Counted from the first letter of the stretch, positions 18,971 to 28,194 are shown. The stretch is DNA of 64,000 nucleotides from Pleurocapsales cyanobacterium LEGE 10410 (GCA_015207195.1 JADEXJ010000001.1:1-64000); one strand, 5' to 3'. Notes: generated from the letters alone by a model not told the origin. Numbers and translations are program-made.

Positions 18971-19507
18971 ATGAACATTGATGAATTTATCGAGCGTTCT
19001 TTAGGGAAATGGCGATCGCAACGCAGCGCGCATCATTTGGCTTTTCATCATTTTGAAGAAGTAACTTCTGAGATTGAAATTCTATCTTTAGATAACCACG
19101 ATGCCAGAGTAACAGCTCTTTGTAAAGCCAACCAAGTTGACCCTCATTTAATTTCAAGTCCTTTTTATATGGCTTGGACGGGGGAATCAGATTGGGATGA
19201 AGACGAGGTGCTTACTGGTTCTACAGTGCTAGTTCCCGTCCCCGATAGCGAAAACCCAACCCAAGGTAGATTGTTAAGAGAACAGGGATATGCAGAAACT
19301 GTTCCCGCGATCGGTCACTATCAGCTGATTGAAGATGGTTCATTCATTTTAAGAACTAAATACGACAGAGCAACTGCGGAAGAAAAAATTTGGTTTGCTA
19401 CGCCAAACTTGCGTCTTCGAGTTTCTCTAATCAAAACAGGAGATGGCAAAGGAGTTACTACCGCTTCTTTTTCTTCTGAGATTCGTTCTTTAGACCTCAG
19501 TGAATAA
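18971..19507 (+). CDS. cpeS: Phycoerythrin bilin lyase CpeS
   Basis: A CpcS/CpeS-family lyase, 178 aa, expected to attach phycoerythrobilin to a phycoerythrin Cys. The N-terminal signature is FIERSLGKWRSQRSAHHLAF (residues about 6-25), and FILRTKYDRATAEEKIWFAT is the family's second half. It lies between the small linker and cpeT, as in cpeCDESTR operons. The 188-bp gap before it contains an isolated 8-bp hairpin (18866-18890). Confidence 0.88.
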   Translation: MNIDEFIERSLGKWRSQRSAHHLAFHHFEEVTSEIEILSLDNHDARVTALCKANQVDPHLISSPFYMAWTGESDWDEDEVLTGSTVLVPVPDSENPTQGRLLREQGYAETVPAIGHYQLIEDGSFILRTKYDRATAEEKIWFATPNLRLRVSLIKTGDGKGVTTASFSSEIRSLDLSE

Positions 19508-19753
19508 AGGGAAGATAGTCTCCTAGAGGACATTGTGTTCGCAGGTGATGATTGAAGAGGAGATAGGAAGCAGAGGGTGATGGGGAAGTAAGACACAGAA
19601 GCTATTAACTCCAAACTCATAAGCTAATAGTTTTCTAGTTTTCGTGTCCTAAGCGGTCAATGTACTGCAAGATACACATTAGTTTTTTAAGCAAGTATTT
19701 ATTGTTTCTCAAATTTTTTTAGTTATTTTTTAAAACTCGATCGATATTAAATT

Positions 19754-20365
19754 ATGTTGACCGAAGAAAATCATTCAGCGCAAGGAAATAGTTTACTTGA
19801 TGAGCTGGCTCACCTGATGGCAGGTGATTTTAGTAATCGTCAACAGTCTGATGCCGACCCCAAAAACTATGCTCATATTCGGATCTTTTTTCGTCCTTTA
19901 CCTTGGGAGTTTTTTTCGGGAATTGGCTTTTATTCCGAGCAAGTTTACGACTACGATCTTTGGACTCCCTACCGTCAAGGTGTTCATCGTTTAGTAGATC
20001 GAGGCGATCATATTTATATCGAAAACTATAGTCTCAAGAATGCCGAAAATTATGCGGGTTCTGGTCACAATCGCGATATTCTGCTGACAATTCCCTCTGA
20101 GGGAATCGAACGTCGTCACAACTGCTCAATGGTGTTTCGTAAAGACGGAGCAATGTTTCGCGGTAGTGTCGAGCCAGGAAACAAATGTTTGATCCATCGC
20201 AAAGGAGTTAAAACTTATTTAGTTAGCGAGGTCGAACTTACTGAAACAACCTGGATTAGCTGGGATAGAGGAATGGATCTAGACAACCACCAACAAATTT
20301 GGGGGTCGGCGGTAGGACCATTGAAGTTCGCTAAAAAAGAGAGCTTTGCTGAGGAACTGCCTTAA
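19754..20365 (+). CDS. cpeT: Phycobiliprotein lyase/chaperone CpeT (CpcT family)
   Basis: A CpcT/CpeT-family protein, 203 aa. Marks: LLDELAHLMAGDFSN near the N-terminus, HIRIFFRPLPWEFFSGIGFYSE, YDLWTPYRQGVHRLV, and CSMVFRKDGAMFRGSVEPGN. CpcT proteins attach bilin to Cys-155-type sites of beta subunits; CpeT is the phycoerythrin counterpart, reported as a bilin binder or chaperone in related strains. It follows cpeS and precedes cpeR, separated from cpeR by a repeat-filled gap. Confidence 0.88.
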   Translation: MLTEENHSAQGNSLLDELAHLMAGDFSNRQQSDADPKNYAHIRIFFRPLPWEFFSGIGFYSEQVYDYDLWTPYRQGVHRLVDRGDHIYIENYSLKNAENYAGSGHNRDILLTIPSEGIERRHNCSMVFRKDGAMFRGSVEPGNKCLIHRKGVKTYLVSEVELTETTWISWDRGMDLDNHQQIWGSAVGPLKFAKKESFAEELP

Positions 20366-20492
20366 TGTCCGTTGGTATATGTTGAAAGCTGCTTATTTAG
20401 TCGTCTCATAAACTTTACGCCATAGATAAGTAGGTGGGGGTAATTAAAGAGAAGATAGTTGGTCAGTTTGGGGAGATGGGGAGTTAGGGAGA

Positions 20493-20542
20493 CTGCCCTA
20501 TCCTAAAGGATTCCCTTCGGTCAAGGATTAGCTAGCGCGTCG
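20493..20542 (+). repeat. Palindromic dispersed element, copy inside the octamer array
   Basis: It contains CCTAAAGGATTCCCTTCGG followed by TCA, which occurs in the opposite orientation in the insert at 47758-47830. It lies between two blocks of the same GAGATGGG-type array, so it probably inserted into that array. Confidence 0.6.
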
Positions 20543-20612
20543 GAGATGGGGAGATGGGGAGATAGGGAGATGGGGAGATAGGGAGATAGGGAGATAGGGA
20601 GATAGGGAGATG
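20543..20612 (+). repeat. Octamer tandem repeat GAGATRGG, about 8.75 copies
   Basis: A direct tandem array of GAGATGGG and GAGATAGG units, purine-only on this strand. A shorter related block lies just before the inserted element (about 20471-20491). Arrays of this kind change length easily by slippage. Confidence 0.85.
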
Positions 20613-20668
20613 TTTGGGTGTTGTAAATTATTGTGCCTACCTACTTAATATCAAATTGAATAAAAAAA

Positions 20669-21010
20669 ATGATTCGTATTGCGGAGCGAACAACTAAAAG
20701 TATGTTGCCACCACTGGCTCGCAAGAAAATGCAAGCCTGGATTAGAAGCCGTCATCTAATTTGTTCAGGTCACTTTTTCATCTTTGAAACCCTAGAGTAT
20801 TCTACAATTGAACGTTTTGAAGACTGCGTTAAAGGATTAGGAGGAACTTTTATTTCTGTAGAACCGATACGCAAAGTTTGGATTGGCAATCATCGCCAAG
20901 TAATTTTATATCAGGCGAAAGCTAGTCTGCACACACCCCACCACGAATTAAAACAGTATTGGATTAAATATGGTGGTTTCTACACTAGGTTCGATGAACG
21001 TTCTTGTTAA
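20669..21010 (+). CDS. cpeR: Phycoerythrin operon activator CpeR
   Basis: A small protein, 113 aa from ATG 20669, or 102 aa from the ATG at 20702 that starts closer to the family core. The core pattern ARKKMQAWIRSRHLICSGHF, FETLEYSTIERFEDC, GNHRQVILYQAKASLHTPHH and KQYWIKYGGFYTRFDE is the CpeR family. In Fremyella-type strains CpeR is encoded last in cpeCDESTR and is needed for cpeBA expression; the position here agrees. No DNA-binding motif is obvious. Confidence 0.85.
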   Translation: MIRIAERTTKSMLPPLARKKMQAWIRSRHLICSGHFFIFETLEYSTIERFEDCVKGLGGTFISVEPIRKVWIGNHRQVILYQAKASLHTPHHELKQYWIKYGGFYTRFDERSC

Positions 21011-21295
21011 AGAAATCGAACGTGTGATTGAATAATGCCGAACACATTTACTACCAAATCAATAGTTCATTTTAGATTTCAGCGATCGCTTGAGATGATT
21101 TTTGGAACTTCTGGTTCTCGACTATCAGTTTTGCTAGACTCCTTAACTACAGTTGTTAATTATTAGTTTTAGGGAAAATAAAATTTATATTTTGCAAATC
21201 GTAAATGGGATTATATTTAACGCTCAAACAACTATAATTTAATATACATCTGGTTTTAGATAAGCTTGAATTAAATATCGGAGAACAGGAAAGAT

Positions 21296-23200
21296 ATGCC
21301 ACGCAAAAAAACTAAGTCTAGTAAATCTAGTAGTAGACCACGCAAGACAAGCAGTTTTTTAGAAAAATCTCAAGTGGGAATTTCTCTGACTCCTCAGGCT
21401 TTACAAAACCTCAATGAAATTGTTGAAGAAACAGGATTATCCAAATCAAAAGTTTTCGAGGGTTTGGTTACGGGGAATTTGGCGATCGCCAGCCAAGCAG
21501 CAGAAAAAACTATTTCGATTGAGTCCGATGATAGTTCGGCAGAAAATGCTGTAGCAAAAATACAAATAGTAGATGGCATAATTTCAACTGAGCAGCCAAA
21601 ATCAGATATTGCAGAGGAACAAGAGGCTGATTCTACAGCAACAAGCGAGCCAAAGGTTGATTCTCAGGCATTAGAAGAAAAAATTGCCGAGCAAGAAGCT
21701 TTAGTCAAACAACTTACTGAGCAACTAGAAGCAAAAAATTTAGCAGTACAAGAAGCGAAGTCTACCGATTTAGAACAGTCAAAGCAGCAACTGGCTCAGC
21801 AAGAAACAGAGCAAAAACAGCTCGAAGAAACTCTGGCAACTCGCGAAGCTGCTATCAAAGATCTAGAGCAGCAGTTACAATCTCAGCAGGATAATAGCAG
21901 CAGTCTGCAACATCAAATAAGCGACAAAGAAGAAGCTTTAACTCAGCTACAGCAACAGCTAGAACAGAAGCAGAACGAGGTAGAAAGTCTAGGTGACGAA
22001 CGTAGCCAAGCTCAACTACAGCTATCTGAAAAAGAGGAAACTCTAACTCAACTACAACAGCAACTAGAACAGGCACAGAATGAAGTAGATAGTGTCAAGA
22101 GCGATTTGCAACATCAAATAAGTGACCAAGAAGAAGCTTTAAACCAGCTACAGCAACAGCTAGAACAGAAGCAGAACGAGGTAGCAAGCCTAGGTGACGA
22201 ACGTAGCCAAGCTCAACAACAGCTAACCGAAAAAGAGGAAGCTCTAACTCAACTACAGCAGCAGCTATCCGAAGCGGAACAAAACAACGAGAATATTCAA
22301 CAGCAATTAACCGAAAAAGAACAGGCTCTAACTCAATTACAACAGCAACTAGAACAGGCACAGAATGAAGTAGATAGTGTCAAGAGCGATTTGCAACATC
22401 AAATAAGCGACCAAGAAGAAGCTTTAAACCAGCTACAGCAACAGCTAGAACAAAAGCAGAATGAGGTAGCAAGCCTAGGTGACGAACGTAGCCAAGCTCA
22501 ACAACAGCTAACCGAAAAAGAGGAAGCTTTAACTCAACTACAGCAACAGCTATCCGAAGCAGCACAAAACAACGAAAGCGTTCGGGGGCAGCTGACTGAT
22601 GCTCAACAGCAGGTAAGTAAATTAAGAGATGAGGTGCAGCAACAACAGGGCAAGATCGATCGCCTGAATACAGACAGCCAAACCTACCAAAAGCAACTAA
22701 CTAATAAACAAGAGCAGGTTAGCAACCTAGAGCAGCAAATTGAGCAGCAAAAAGTTCAAATAGACGAACAACACAAAGCTACAGAAAATTTACAGCAACG
22801 GGCGAGCGAACGAGAACAGCAAATATCAGAGCAACAGCAAGCTATCACAGGGATTCAGCAGCAGCTAGAGCAAGAAGTAGCGCAAAAAAAACAGCAAATT
22901 GCTAACTTGAGCCAAGAAACTGCAAAAAGCAGGGAATTAGAACAACAAATAGGCGATCGCTCTCAGCTTATCGAGCAGTTAGAACAGCAGTTAGAAGAGC
23001 AAAAAAATAGCTATGGCTTGTTGAATCTTAAAGGAAAAGAACAAACAGGCTTGATTGAAAGTTTGCGATCGCAATTGGAAGAACAAGAGTCTTTAGTAGC
23101 CAAAAAAAGTGCTTCTGGAACTTACAAAACTTGGACAATAATTTTGTTGGGAATCTTGTTGACTATAACCTCGATTATATCGGCTAAGTCTTATCTATGA
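21296..23200 (+). CDS. Ribbon-helix-helix-like head, long coiled coil, C-terminal membrane anchor; unknown
   Basis: A 634-aa protein not recognised as a named family. Residues 1-24 are basic and Ser-rich. Residues about 25-64 (VGISLTPQALQNLNEIVEET, GLSKSKVFEGLVTG) resemble a ribbon-helix-helix strand-helix-helix unit. Residues about 120-605 are Q/E/L heptad coiled coil with internal 95-residue repeats. Residues about 611-631 (WTIILLGILLTITSIISA) are a single membrane helix ending the chain. AGGA precedes the ATG. The layout suggests a tail-anchored filamentous protein whose N-terminus may bind DNA; that is inference. It is convergent, 14 bp away, with the haemagglutinin-type gene. Confidence 0.75.
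   Translation: MPRKKTKSSKSSSRPRKTSSFLEKSQVGISLTPQALQNLNEIVEETGLSKSKVFEGLVTGNLAIASQAAEKTISIESDDSSAENAVAKIQIVDGIISTEQPKSDIAEEQEADSTATSEPKVDSQALEEKIAEQEALVKQLTEQLEAKNLAVQEAKSTDLEQSKQQLAQQETEQKQLEETLATREAAIKDLEQQLQSQQDNSSSLQHQISDKEEALTQLQQQLEQKQNEVESLGDERSQAQLQLSEKEETLTQLQQQLEQAQNEVDSVKSDLQHQISDQEEALNQLQQQLEQKQNEVASLGDERSQAQQQLTEKEEALTQLQQQLSEAEQNNENIQQQLTEKEQALTQLQQQLEQAQNEVDSVKSDLQHQISDQEEALNQLQQQLEQKQNEVASLGDERSQAQQQLTEKEEALTQLQQQLSEAAQNNESVRGQLTDAQQQVSKLRDEVQQQQGKIDRLNTDSQTYQKQLTNKQEQVSNLEQQIEQQKVQIDEQHKATENLQQRASEREQQISEQQQAITGIQQQLEQEVAQKKQQIANLSQETAKSRELEQQIGDRSQLIEQLEQQLEEQKNSYGLLNLKGKEQTGLIESLRSQLEEQESLVAKKSASGTYKTWTIILLGILLTITSIISAKSYL
22081..22565 (+). repeat. 285-bp direct duplication inside the coiled-coil gene
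   Basis: The segment from 22081 (TGAAGTAGATAGTGTCAAG) recurs at 22366, an offset of 285 bp or 95 codons, and matches nearly base for base for about 200 bp. The period is a multiple of three, so the reading frame is kept. This points to a recent in-frame duplication. Confidence 0.85.
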
Positions 23201-23214
23201 TTGAGTTTCACAAA

Positions 23215-26200
23215 CTACAAAGAACAAGCAGAATTAAACTGGGAAGCGAGTAAGCCTTTGCTTGTAGATGCAACCAGTTCGACCTGACCATTTTCGTTTA
23301 TTTTCCACTCCTGAGCTTCAACAACCGTTTGAGTAGGGGTGACGATCTCGATGCGCTCGGTTTCAGATTGGCGTTCGACGGGAGAATAATCGGGAAGAGC
23401 CAAATCGGCGATCGCCATATTACCACTTTGGTACTCGGTTAAAGGGCTAAATGGTAGACCGCCTCTACCAGTATAGGTAAATACACCTTGAGAGGAATTA
23501 GTCCTGCAACTTTGTACGATGTAATTATCGGCTTCAATTATCTGTTCGGGTAGCTTGGTCAAGCTATTGCGCTCTGCATTGGGAAAAGTTTCAATTGTTA
23601 CCTCGCCATCAATACCCAAGACAGAACTTGCAGTGATTTGACTATTCGGGGTAAGAAATAAATCGTTGGTCGTAACACTAACGTTGCCACCATTTCCCAA
23701 ATTTCGCGCATTGGCAGAGATCGAACTATTATCTGAGACAATAACAAAGTCAGCACCGATCGTAATATTCCCCCCATTGCCAATCGCTGCGTTAGTATCA
23801 ATCGAGGAACGATCTATTACCTGTAAGATATCATCTACCTGTAGAACAATATTACCTCCCTGTCCAGAGAAAGTAGTGCCGTTGAGATTAGCCTCATTTT
23901 CTAAGGAAACCGAGCCTGCCACAATTTTTAAACTTCCTGCTGCACCATTTCCCAAGCTATCTACCGAAATTTCTCCGCGGTCAGAAATAGACAGGTTTCC
24001 TGTAGTGATCAAAACGTCGCTAGCAGGGGCAGAGGTGCTAGTAGTGCTAGAAATATGGCTGTTGGGATTAGCATTAAAAGAACCAATTTGTGAACTATTA
24101 CCAGATATTTCTATTGACTCTGAGGCGTTGATAGTTAGTTGACCTCTGCTATGGGGAAGGTTTTTTAATGGTGCGGGAAAAACATCTTCTGTAGTGTTAG
24201 AAAAGCTGATCGACGCATTATTAGCTTGAATATTTGCGCCATTTTTGAGAGACAGACGTTTAGTATCGATAGTTAAATCTCCTGGAAAACTCAGACCCTT
24301 GTAACTACCTGTAGAAATACTTCCAGAAAACAACAAATTGGCACTGGTGTTAGAAATTTCGACTGATTCTGTAGCAGAGATCGACAAATCTCCCGCATCA
24401 CCGCCACCAAGACTAGCCGAAGCGATCGCTCCTCCCTCAATCAGACTTAAGTTTTGAGTACTAATATCTATCCTGCCTGCGTCGCCATCGCCAAAAGTAG
24501 GAGCAGCTACAGTCGAACCGATTAAATCTATACCTTCGGTAGCAGTAATTTTCAAAGAGCCTGCATCACCATTACCCGAAGTACCAGTTGCTAGAATTGT
24601 TCCCAACGCCAAACTCAACCGAGAAGTATTAATCGTAATGTTTCCTCCATCCCCTTCTAGGACAGTAAAGGCACCCAAACCTTGTTGAACATCTTCTAAC
24701 CTAAGCCGTCCTGTCAAACCGTTGATAAACAATTCTTGGGTACTATTAGAGCCAGCTCCCTTTAACTCAACAGAATTTTTGGCATTAATAACAATATTTC
24801 CGCCAGTTCCAGTACCTAGGGAAGAGGCAGAAATAATGCCGTGAGGATTGAGGAACAAGCTGCCAGTATCGATTGTCAAATTCCCCCCAGGATTACTCGT
24901 TCTAGTATCACTAAGGATACTGCTGGAGAAGACTCCATCTTTAGATCCACCGCTAACTTCTATAAATTCGGCAGCGTTAATAGTAATATTGCCTCCTCGA
25001 CCTCCTAAGGGAATCAAACCATTGCCCGTAATAGCTCCACTGGAAGAAGATAGCTGTCCTCCCTCTTGCACAATTAGCTTTTGCGTATCGATCTTTAGCT
25101 TGCCAGCTTCACCATTACCAAAAATTGTATTGGTATAGATTCCAGTAGGGATAATAGAATTTTCAGGGGTTTGTTTGATTTGAATTGAATCTGAAGCAGT
25201 TATGCTTAAGTTTCCTGCATTGCCATCACCTAAAGTAGAAGAAGAAACAACGCCTCCTTGTTCTACCAGCAATTCCTCAGTATTGATCTCTATTTCTCCG
25301 ACATCACCCAAGCTAAATGTACTAGAGCCTGTTAACAACCCCGCTCCTCTGACAGTAAGATCGGCAACATTGACAATTATGTCTCCTGTAGCTCCTCGAT
25401 CTCTAGTAGTGCTAATGATTCCCGCACCGTTATCGAGCAACAAATTTGGAGTTGTCAGCTTAATGTTTCCCGCCTTGCCAGCTCCTAAACTAATAGTCTG
25501 TAATCCACTATCAGTAAAATCAATATTGCCTCCAGGAGTAAAATTTCCTACTAAAAACTGCTGGAAATTATCGTCTTGACCGATAATTTTTACCGATTCT
25601 CGTGCATTGATGTTGATGTCTGCACCGTTGCCCGCACCTTCTGTCAGGGTAGTAATACTTGAGTTTTCTTCAATTGCTAAATTATTGACCTCTAGCTTAA
25701 CTTCATGAGTGTCAGAATTATCCAAGCTGCTGCTAAGTATATTTGATGCTTCGGTAAGAGTAATATCTCCACTAAGAGTAGCTGAAGAAAATTGTAGTTC
25801 CAAATTATTGTCAAGGTAAATGGCAGCATCACCCTGGACTGCACCTAGAGTAATGTTCCCTTGGGTACTGATAGCTGCATTTTTTAGGGAAATTCCAGGA
25901 CGCTCGCCAATCTGTTTCCCCAATAGGGTGATGTCTTGCTGAGCTGGTACTTCCAGCTTTGCTCCATTTAAAATAATCGAGCTACTTTCCTCTATCTGGT
26001 TAAAAAATAAAGCTGAGGGGTTCACCGTCAATAGTGCTAGAGCTTCTCCTTCGGGATTGGCAGAAAAAGTGCGATCGCCAAATTGAATTTCGTTGGCGGT
26101 GGTAGCAAAAAACGAACCATTGAGATCCAGGGCTGCACCTTCCCCAAAAATCATTCCGTTGGGGTTGAGCAAAAATAAATTAGCGTCTCCTCCCGATACT

Positions 26201-26496
26201 CCTAAGGTGCCAAATATTTCCGAAGGGTTAACTCCAGTTATCCGACTCAAGATATTAGTTACTCCAGGGTCAGCAAAATAAACTTGTTCTCCAGCAGAAA
26301 TATTAAATTCCCCGAAGCTATGAAACAAATTTTGTCCCGCAGCCGTTCCCCCAGTAATCTCACAAGAACTTTGGCAGTTACCCAAAACCGAGGTGTCGAT
26401 AGTAGTACCGTCAGGAATAATCTGACTATTAACCCGAACAGCTACCGTCAGACAAGATCCTATTACACTACCAAACCAAAATTGCTTGTAATCCAT
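23215..26496 (-). CDS. Filamentous haemagglutinin-type (TpsA) exoprotein
   Basis: A two-partner-secretion exoprotein of about 1093 aa. After a short signal-like N-terminus comes the TPS domain (IIPDGTTIDTSVLG, GQNLFHSFGEFNISAGEQVY, ILSRITGVNPSEIFGTL, NPNGMIFGEGAALDL), which guides the protein through a TpsB outer-membrane pore. The rest is degenerate beta-helix repeats (GNAGNLSITASDSIQI and similar) and a C-terminal tail common to cyanobacterial members. I start at ATG 26496; a GTG two codons upstream is possible. No TpsB partner is in the window. Probably an adhesin. Confidence 0.88.
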   Translation of the reverse strand: MDYKQFWFGSVIGSCLTVAVRVNSQIIPDGTTIDTSVLGNCQSSCEITGGTAAGQNLFHSFGEFNISAGEQVYFADPGVTNILSRITGVNPSEIFGTLGVSGGDANLFLLNPNGMIFGEGAALDLNGSFFATTANEIQFGDRTFSANPEGEALALLTVNPSALFFNQIEESSSIILNGAKLEVPAQQDITLLGKQIGERPGISLKNAAISTQGNITLGAVQGDAAIYLDNNLELQFSSATLSGDITLTEASNILSSSLDNSDTHEVKLEVNNLAIEENSSITTLTEGAGNGADININARESVKIIGQDDNFQQFLVGNFTPGGNIDFTDSGLQTISLGAGKAGNIKLTTPNLLLDNGAGIISTTRDRGATGDIIVNVADLTVRGAGLLTGSSTFSLGDVGEIEINTEELLVEQGGVVSSSTLGDGNAGNLSITASDSIQIKQTPENSIIPTGIYTNTIFGNGEAGKLKIDTQKLIVQEGGQLSSSSGAITGNGLIPLGGRGGNITINAAEFIEVSGGSKDGVFSSSILSDTRTSNPGGNLTIDTGSLFLNPHGIISASSLGTGTGGNIVINAKNSVELKGAGSNSTQELFINGLTGRLRLEDVQQGLGAFTVLEGDGGNITINTSRLSLALGTILATGTSGNGDAGSLKITATEGIDLIGSTVAAPTFGDGDAGRIDISTQNLSLIEGGAIASASLGGGDAGDLSISATESVEISNTSANLLFSGSISTGSYKGLSFPGDLTIDTKRLSLKNGANIQANNASISFSNTTEDVFPAPLKNLPHSRGQLTINASESIEISGNSSQIGSFNANPNSHISSTTSTSAPASDVLITTGNLSISDRGEISVDSLGNGAAGSLKIVAGSVSLENEANLNGTTFSGQGGNIVLQVDDILQVIDRSSIDTNAAIGNGGNITIGADFVIVSDNSSISANARNLGNGGNVSVTTNDLFLTPNSQITASSVLGIDGEVTIETFPNAERNSLTKLPEQIIEADNYIVQSCRTNSSQGVFTYTGRGGLPFSPLTEYQSGNMAIADLALPDYSPVERQSETERIEIVTPTQTVVEAQEWKINENGQVELVASTSKGLLASQFNSACSL

Positions 26497-26593
26497 AACC
26501 ACTCAACTATTAGTCAGTCAATCAATTCGTGAAACCAGCTACTGACCTTATAATTCCCATCTTTCCGAGCAAATCATGCAAATTAGTTTATAT

Positions 26594-27394
26594 TTAAGAC
26601 TTTTTGGTCAAATCCAAATGATAGCGATATAGAGCTACAGGGCGATCGCCTGCGCGGAAATAATCTGGATCTTGAGGAGAAAGGTAAATTGCCGTAATCT
26701 GTTCGGCACTAATGTCTCCCGAATCTAACAGCTGATAGCTTGCAGTGGTTTCCACCTCATTGAGATAGAGTCGTTCAGGAGATCTAAATAGCTGTTGGGT
26801 AACTTCAGTGGCAATAAATCGCTTGTCGGCGGGAATTTCGGTTTTTCTTCCCGTAATTCTCGAAATTAACTTACGTTCGCCCCGCAACAAAGTTATCTGT
26901 TGGTTAGGATTGTCGGGGTCGATCTTGACTCGATAAACATTATCATCACCCAAATATGCCCTAGCAATCTTTTCACCATTAAACGCCCGATCTGCCACTA
27001 TCATTGGCTGAAACCGCTGGAACGTTGAGAAAAACCCCGTAGCAGAAGAACCATATTCGCTGCCAAATCTGACCTGAAAAGCGATCGCCCGATTTAGATA
27101 GTTTTGATTATCTTCAAACCCTGGTGTAACAATATCTGGTGCTAGAGGAGCTACTTGTTCTACCAAAGTGCTGGTAACGTTCCAAGTGCCAGCCATCCAC
27201 TCAGGATATTCTAAGTCTCCTTTGGCAAGCTTTAAAGAGGGTTTACTAGTCCACTGAGGAAACTGTTCGATGCGATTTTCCAGAGAAGCAGCGATTGCTG
27301 GGGATATAAAACCCAACAGTATTAAGAGTGCTAAAAAAGTACACAATAGCTGTTGTTTGATTATTCTTCGATAGTTACAAGTATTGTCCTTCAT
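26594..27394 (-). CDS. Exported DUF6816-like protein, conserved in cyanobacteria and plastids
   Basis: A 266-aa protein with a clear signal peptide (hydrophobic LLCTFLALLILLGFISPAIA, cleavage near AIAAS). The mature part has WTSKPSLKLAKGDLEYPEWM, GTWNVTSTLVEQVAPLAPDI and TPGFEDNQNYLNRAIAFQVR. I remember this pattern from cyanobacterial and plastid lumenal proteins of DUF6816; function unknown. The lumen or periplasm is the likely site. It starts 9 bp from the divergent glycosyltransferase start, so the promoters must overlap the genes. Confidence 0.7.
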   Translation of the reverse strand: MKDNTCNYRRIIKQQLLCTFLALLILLGFISPAIAASLENRIEQFPQWTSKPSLKLAKGDLEYPEWMAGTWNVTSTLVEQVAPLAPDIVTPGFEDNQNYLNRAIAFQVRFGSEYGSSATGFFSTFQRFQPMIVADRAFNGEKIARAYLGDDNVYRVKIDPDNPNQQITLLRGERKLISRITGRKTEIPADKRFIATEVTQQLFRSPERLYLNEVETTASYQLLDSGDISAEQITAIYLSPQDPDYFRAGDRPVALYRYHLDLTKKS

Positions 27395-27403
27395 TGTTCA
27401 AAT

Positions 27404-28099
27404 ATGGCTCAAGATATTATTAGCATCATTATCCCAGTATTGAATGAAGCAGCGATCGCTAAACAAGCTTTGACGCAACTACAGCAGTACTCGAATGTGG
27501 AAATAATCGTGGTGGATGGAGGAAGTCAGGATAACACTGTAGCCATAGCACGACAATTAGGAGTACGAGTCATTGTCATCGCGGGAAAAGGCAGAGCAGC
27601 CCAAATGAACGCGGGGGCAAATGTTGCCCAGGGAAGTCTACTGCTATTTCTCCATGTCGATACTCAACTGCCACCAAACTTTATTACTCTGGTTACTAAA
27701 ACTTCAAGACAGCCAAACGTCATCGCAGGAGCATTTGAATTGGCTATTGCAGGACAAGAAAAATCTTTGCGCTGGATCGAAAAGCTGGTAAATTGGCGAT
27801 CGCGCTTGCTCTCTCTCCCCTATGGCGATCAGGCAATCTTCATTACTCAACAGGCTTTTGTAGACTTAGGCGGATTTGCCGATCTACCGATTATGGAAGA
27901 CTTTGAATTTATCAAGCGAGTCAAAAGAAAAGGAAAAATCGCCATCGTCCCTGGTGCGGTAACTACTTCTGGTAGACGTTGGCAAAAGCTGGGAGTCTGG
28001 AAAACTACTCTAATTAATCAACTGGTTATCATTGGCTATTATTTGGGCATTTCTCCGACCAAATTGAGTAATTTTTATCGTAGTAGGAGGAAGAAATAG
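27404..28099 (+). CDS. TIGR04283-type glycosyltransferase (GT2 fold)
   Basis: A 231-aa GT-A fold glycosyltransferase. ATG 27404 gives the standard start (MAQDIISIIIPVLNEAA); the upstream extension overlaps the divergent gene. Motifs: VVDGGSQDNT, GKGRAAQMNAGA, FLHVDTQLP (the DxD-like site) and GGFADLPIMEDFEF. Family members are annotated as arsenosugar-biosynthesis-associated glycosyltransferases, but no arsenic gene is nearby, so the actual substrate is open. Confidence 0.82.
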   Translation: MAQDIISIIIPVLNEAAIAKQALTQLQQYSNVEIIVVDGGSQDNTVAIARQLGVRVIVIAGKGRAAQMNAGANVAQGSLLLFLHVDTQLPPNFITLVTKTSRQPNVIAGAFELAIAGQEKSLRWIEKLVNWRSRLLSLPYGDQAIFITQQAFVDLGGFADLPIMEDFEFIKRVKRKGKIAIVPGAVTTSGRRWQKLGVWKTTLINQLVIIGYYLGISPTKLSNFYRSRRKK

Positions 28100-28163
28100 G
28101 CGTTGCAGCACCATTGAATGATTGAGTTGAATCAGGTTGCTGGTCAGAGAAAGCATTAGAAAA

Positions 28164-28194
28164 CCGACTAACACCTACATAAGCACTTAGTCGG
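28164..28194. terminator. Possible bidirectional terminator hairpin
   Basis: CCGACTAA (28164-28171) pairs with TTAGTCGG (28187-28194), an 8-bp stem with a 15-nt loop, between two convergent genes (glycosyltransferase and psbY). The T-rich tract after it is weak in both directions. Confidence 0.35.

Larger units (their letters stand above)
20366..20668. other. 303-bp repeat-filled gap between cpeT and cpeR
   Basis: It holds a purine-rich octamer array (GAGATRGG) interrupted by a palindromic element at 20493-20542. There is no open frame of interest. The repeats sit between two genes that are normally co-transcribed, so they may weaken or separate cpeR expression. Confidence 0.55.

Noticed and set aside
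21855-22565. Three similar minus-strand frames inside the coiled-coil gene
   Set aside because: Mirror images of the coiled-coil DNA repeats (Leu/Val-rich antisense of Gln/Glu codons), not independent genes.
23666-25579. Several frames of 96-158 codons on the plus strand inside the haemagglutinin-type gene
   Set aside because: Antisense shadows of a repetitive beta-helix gene; Pro/Leu/Ser-rich with no ribosome sites.
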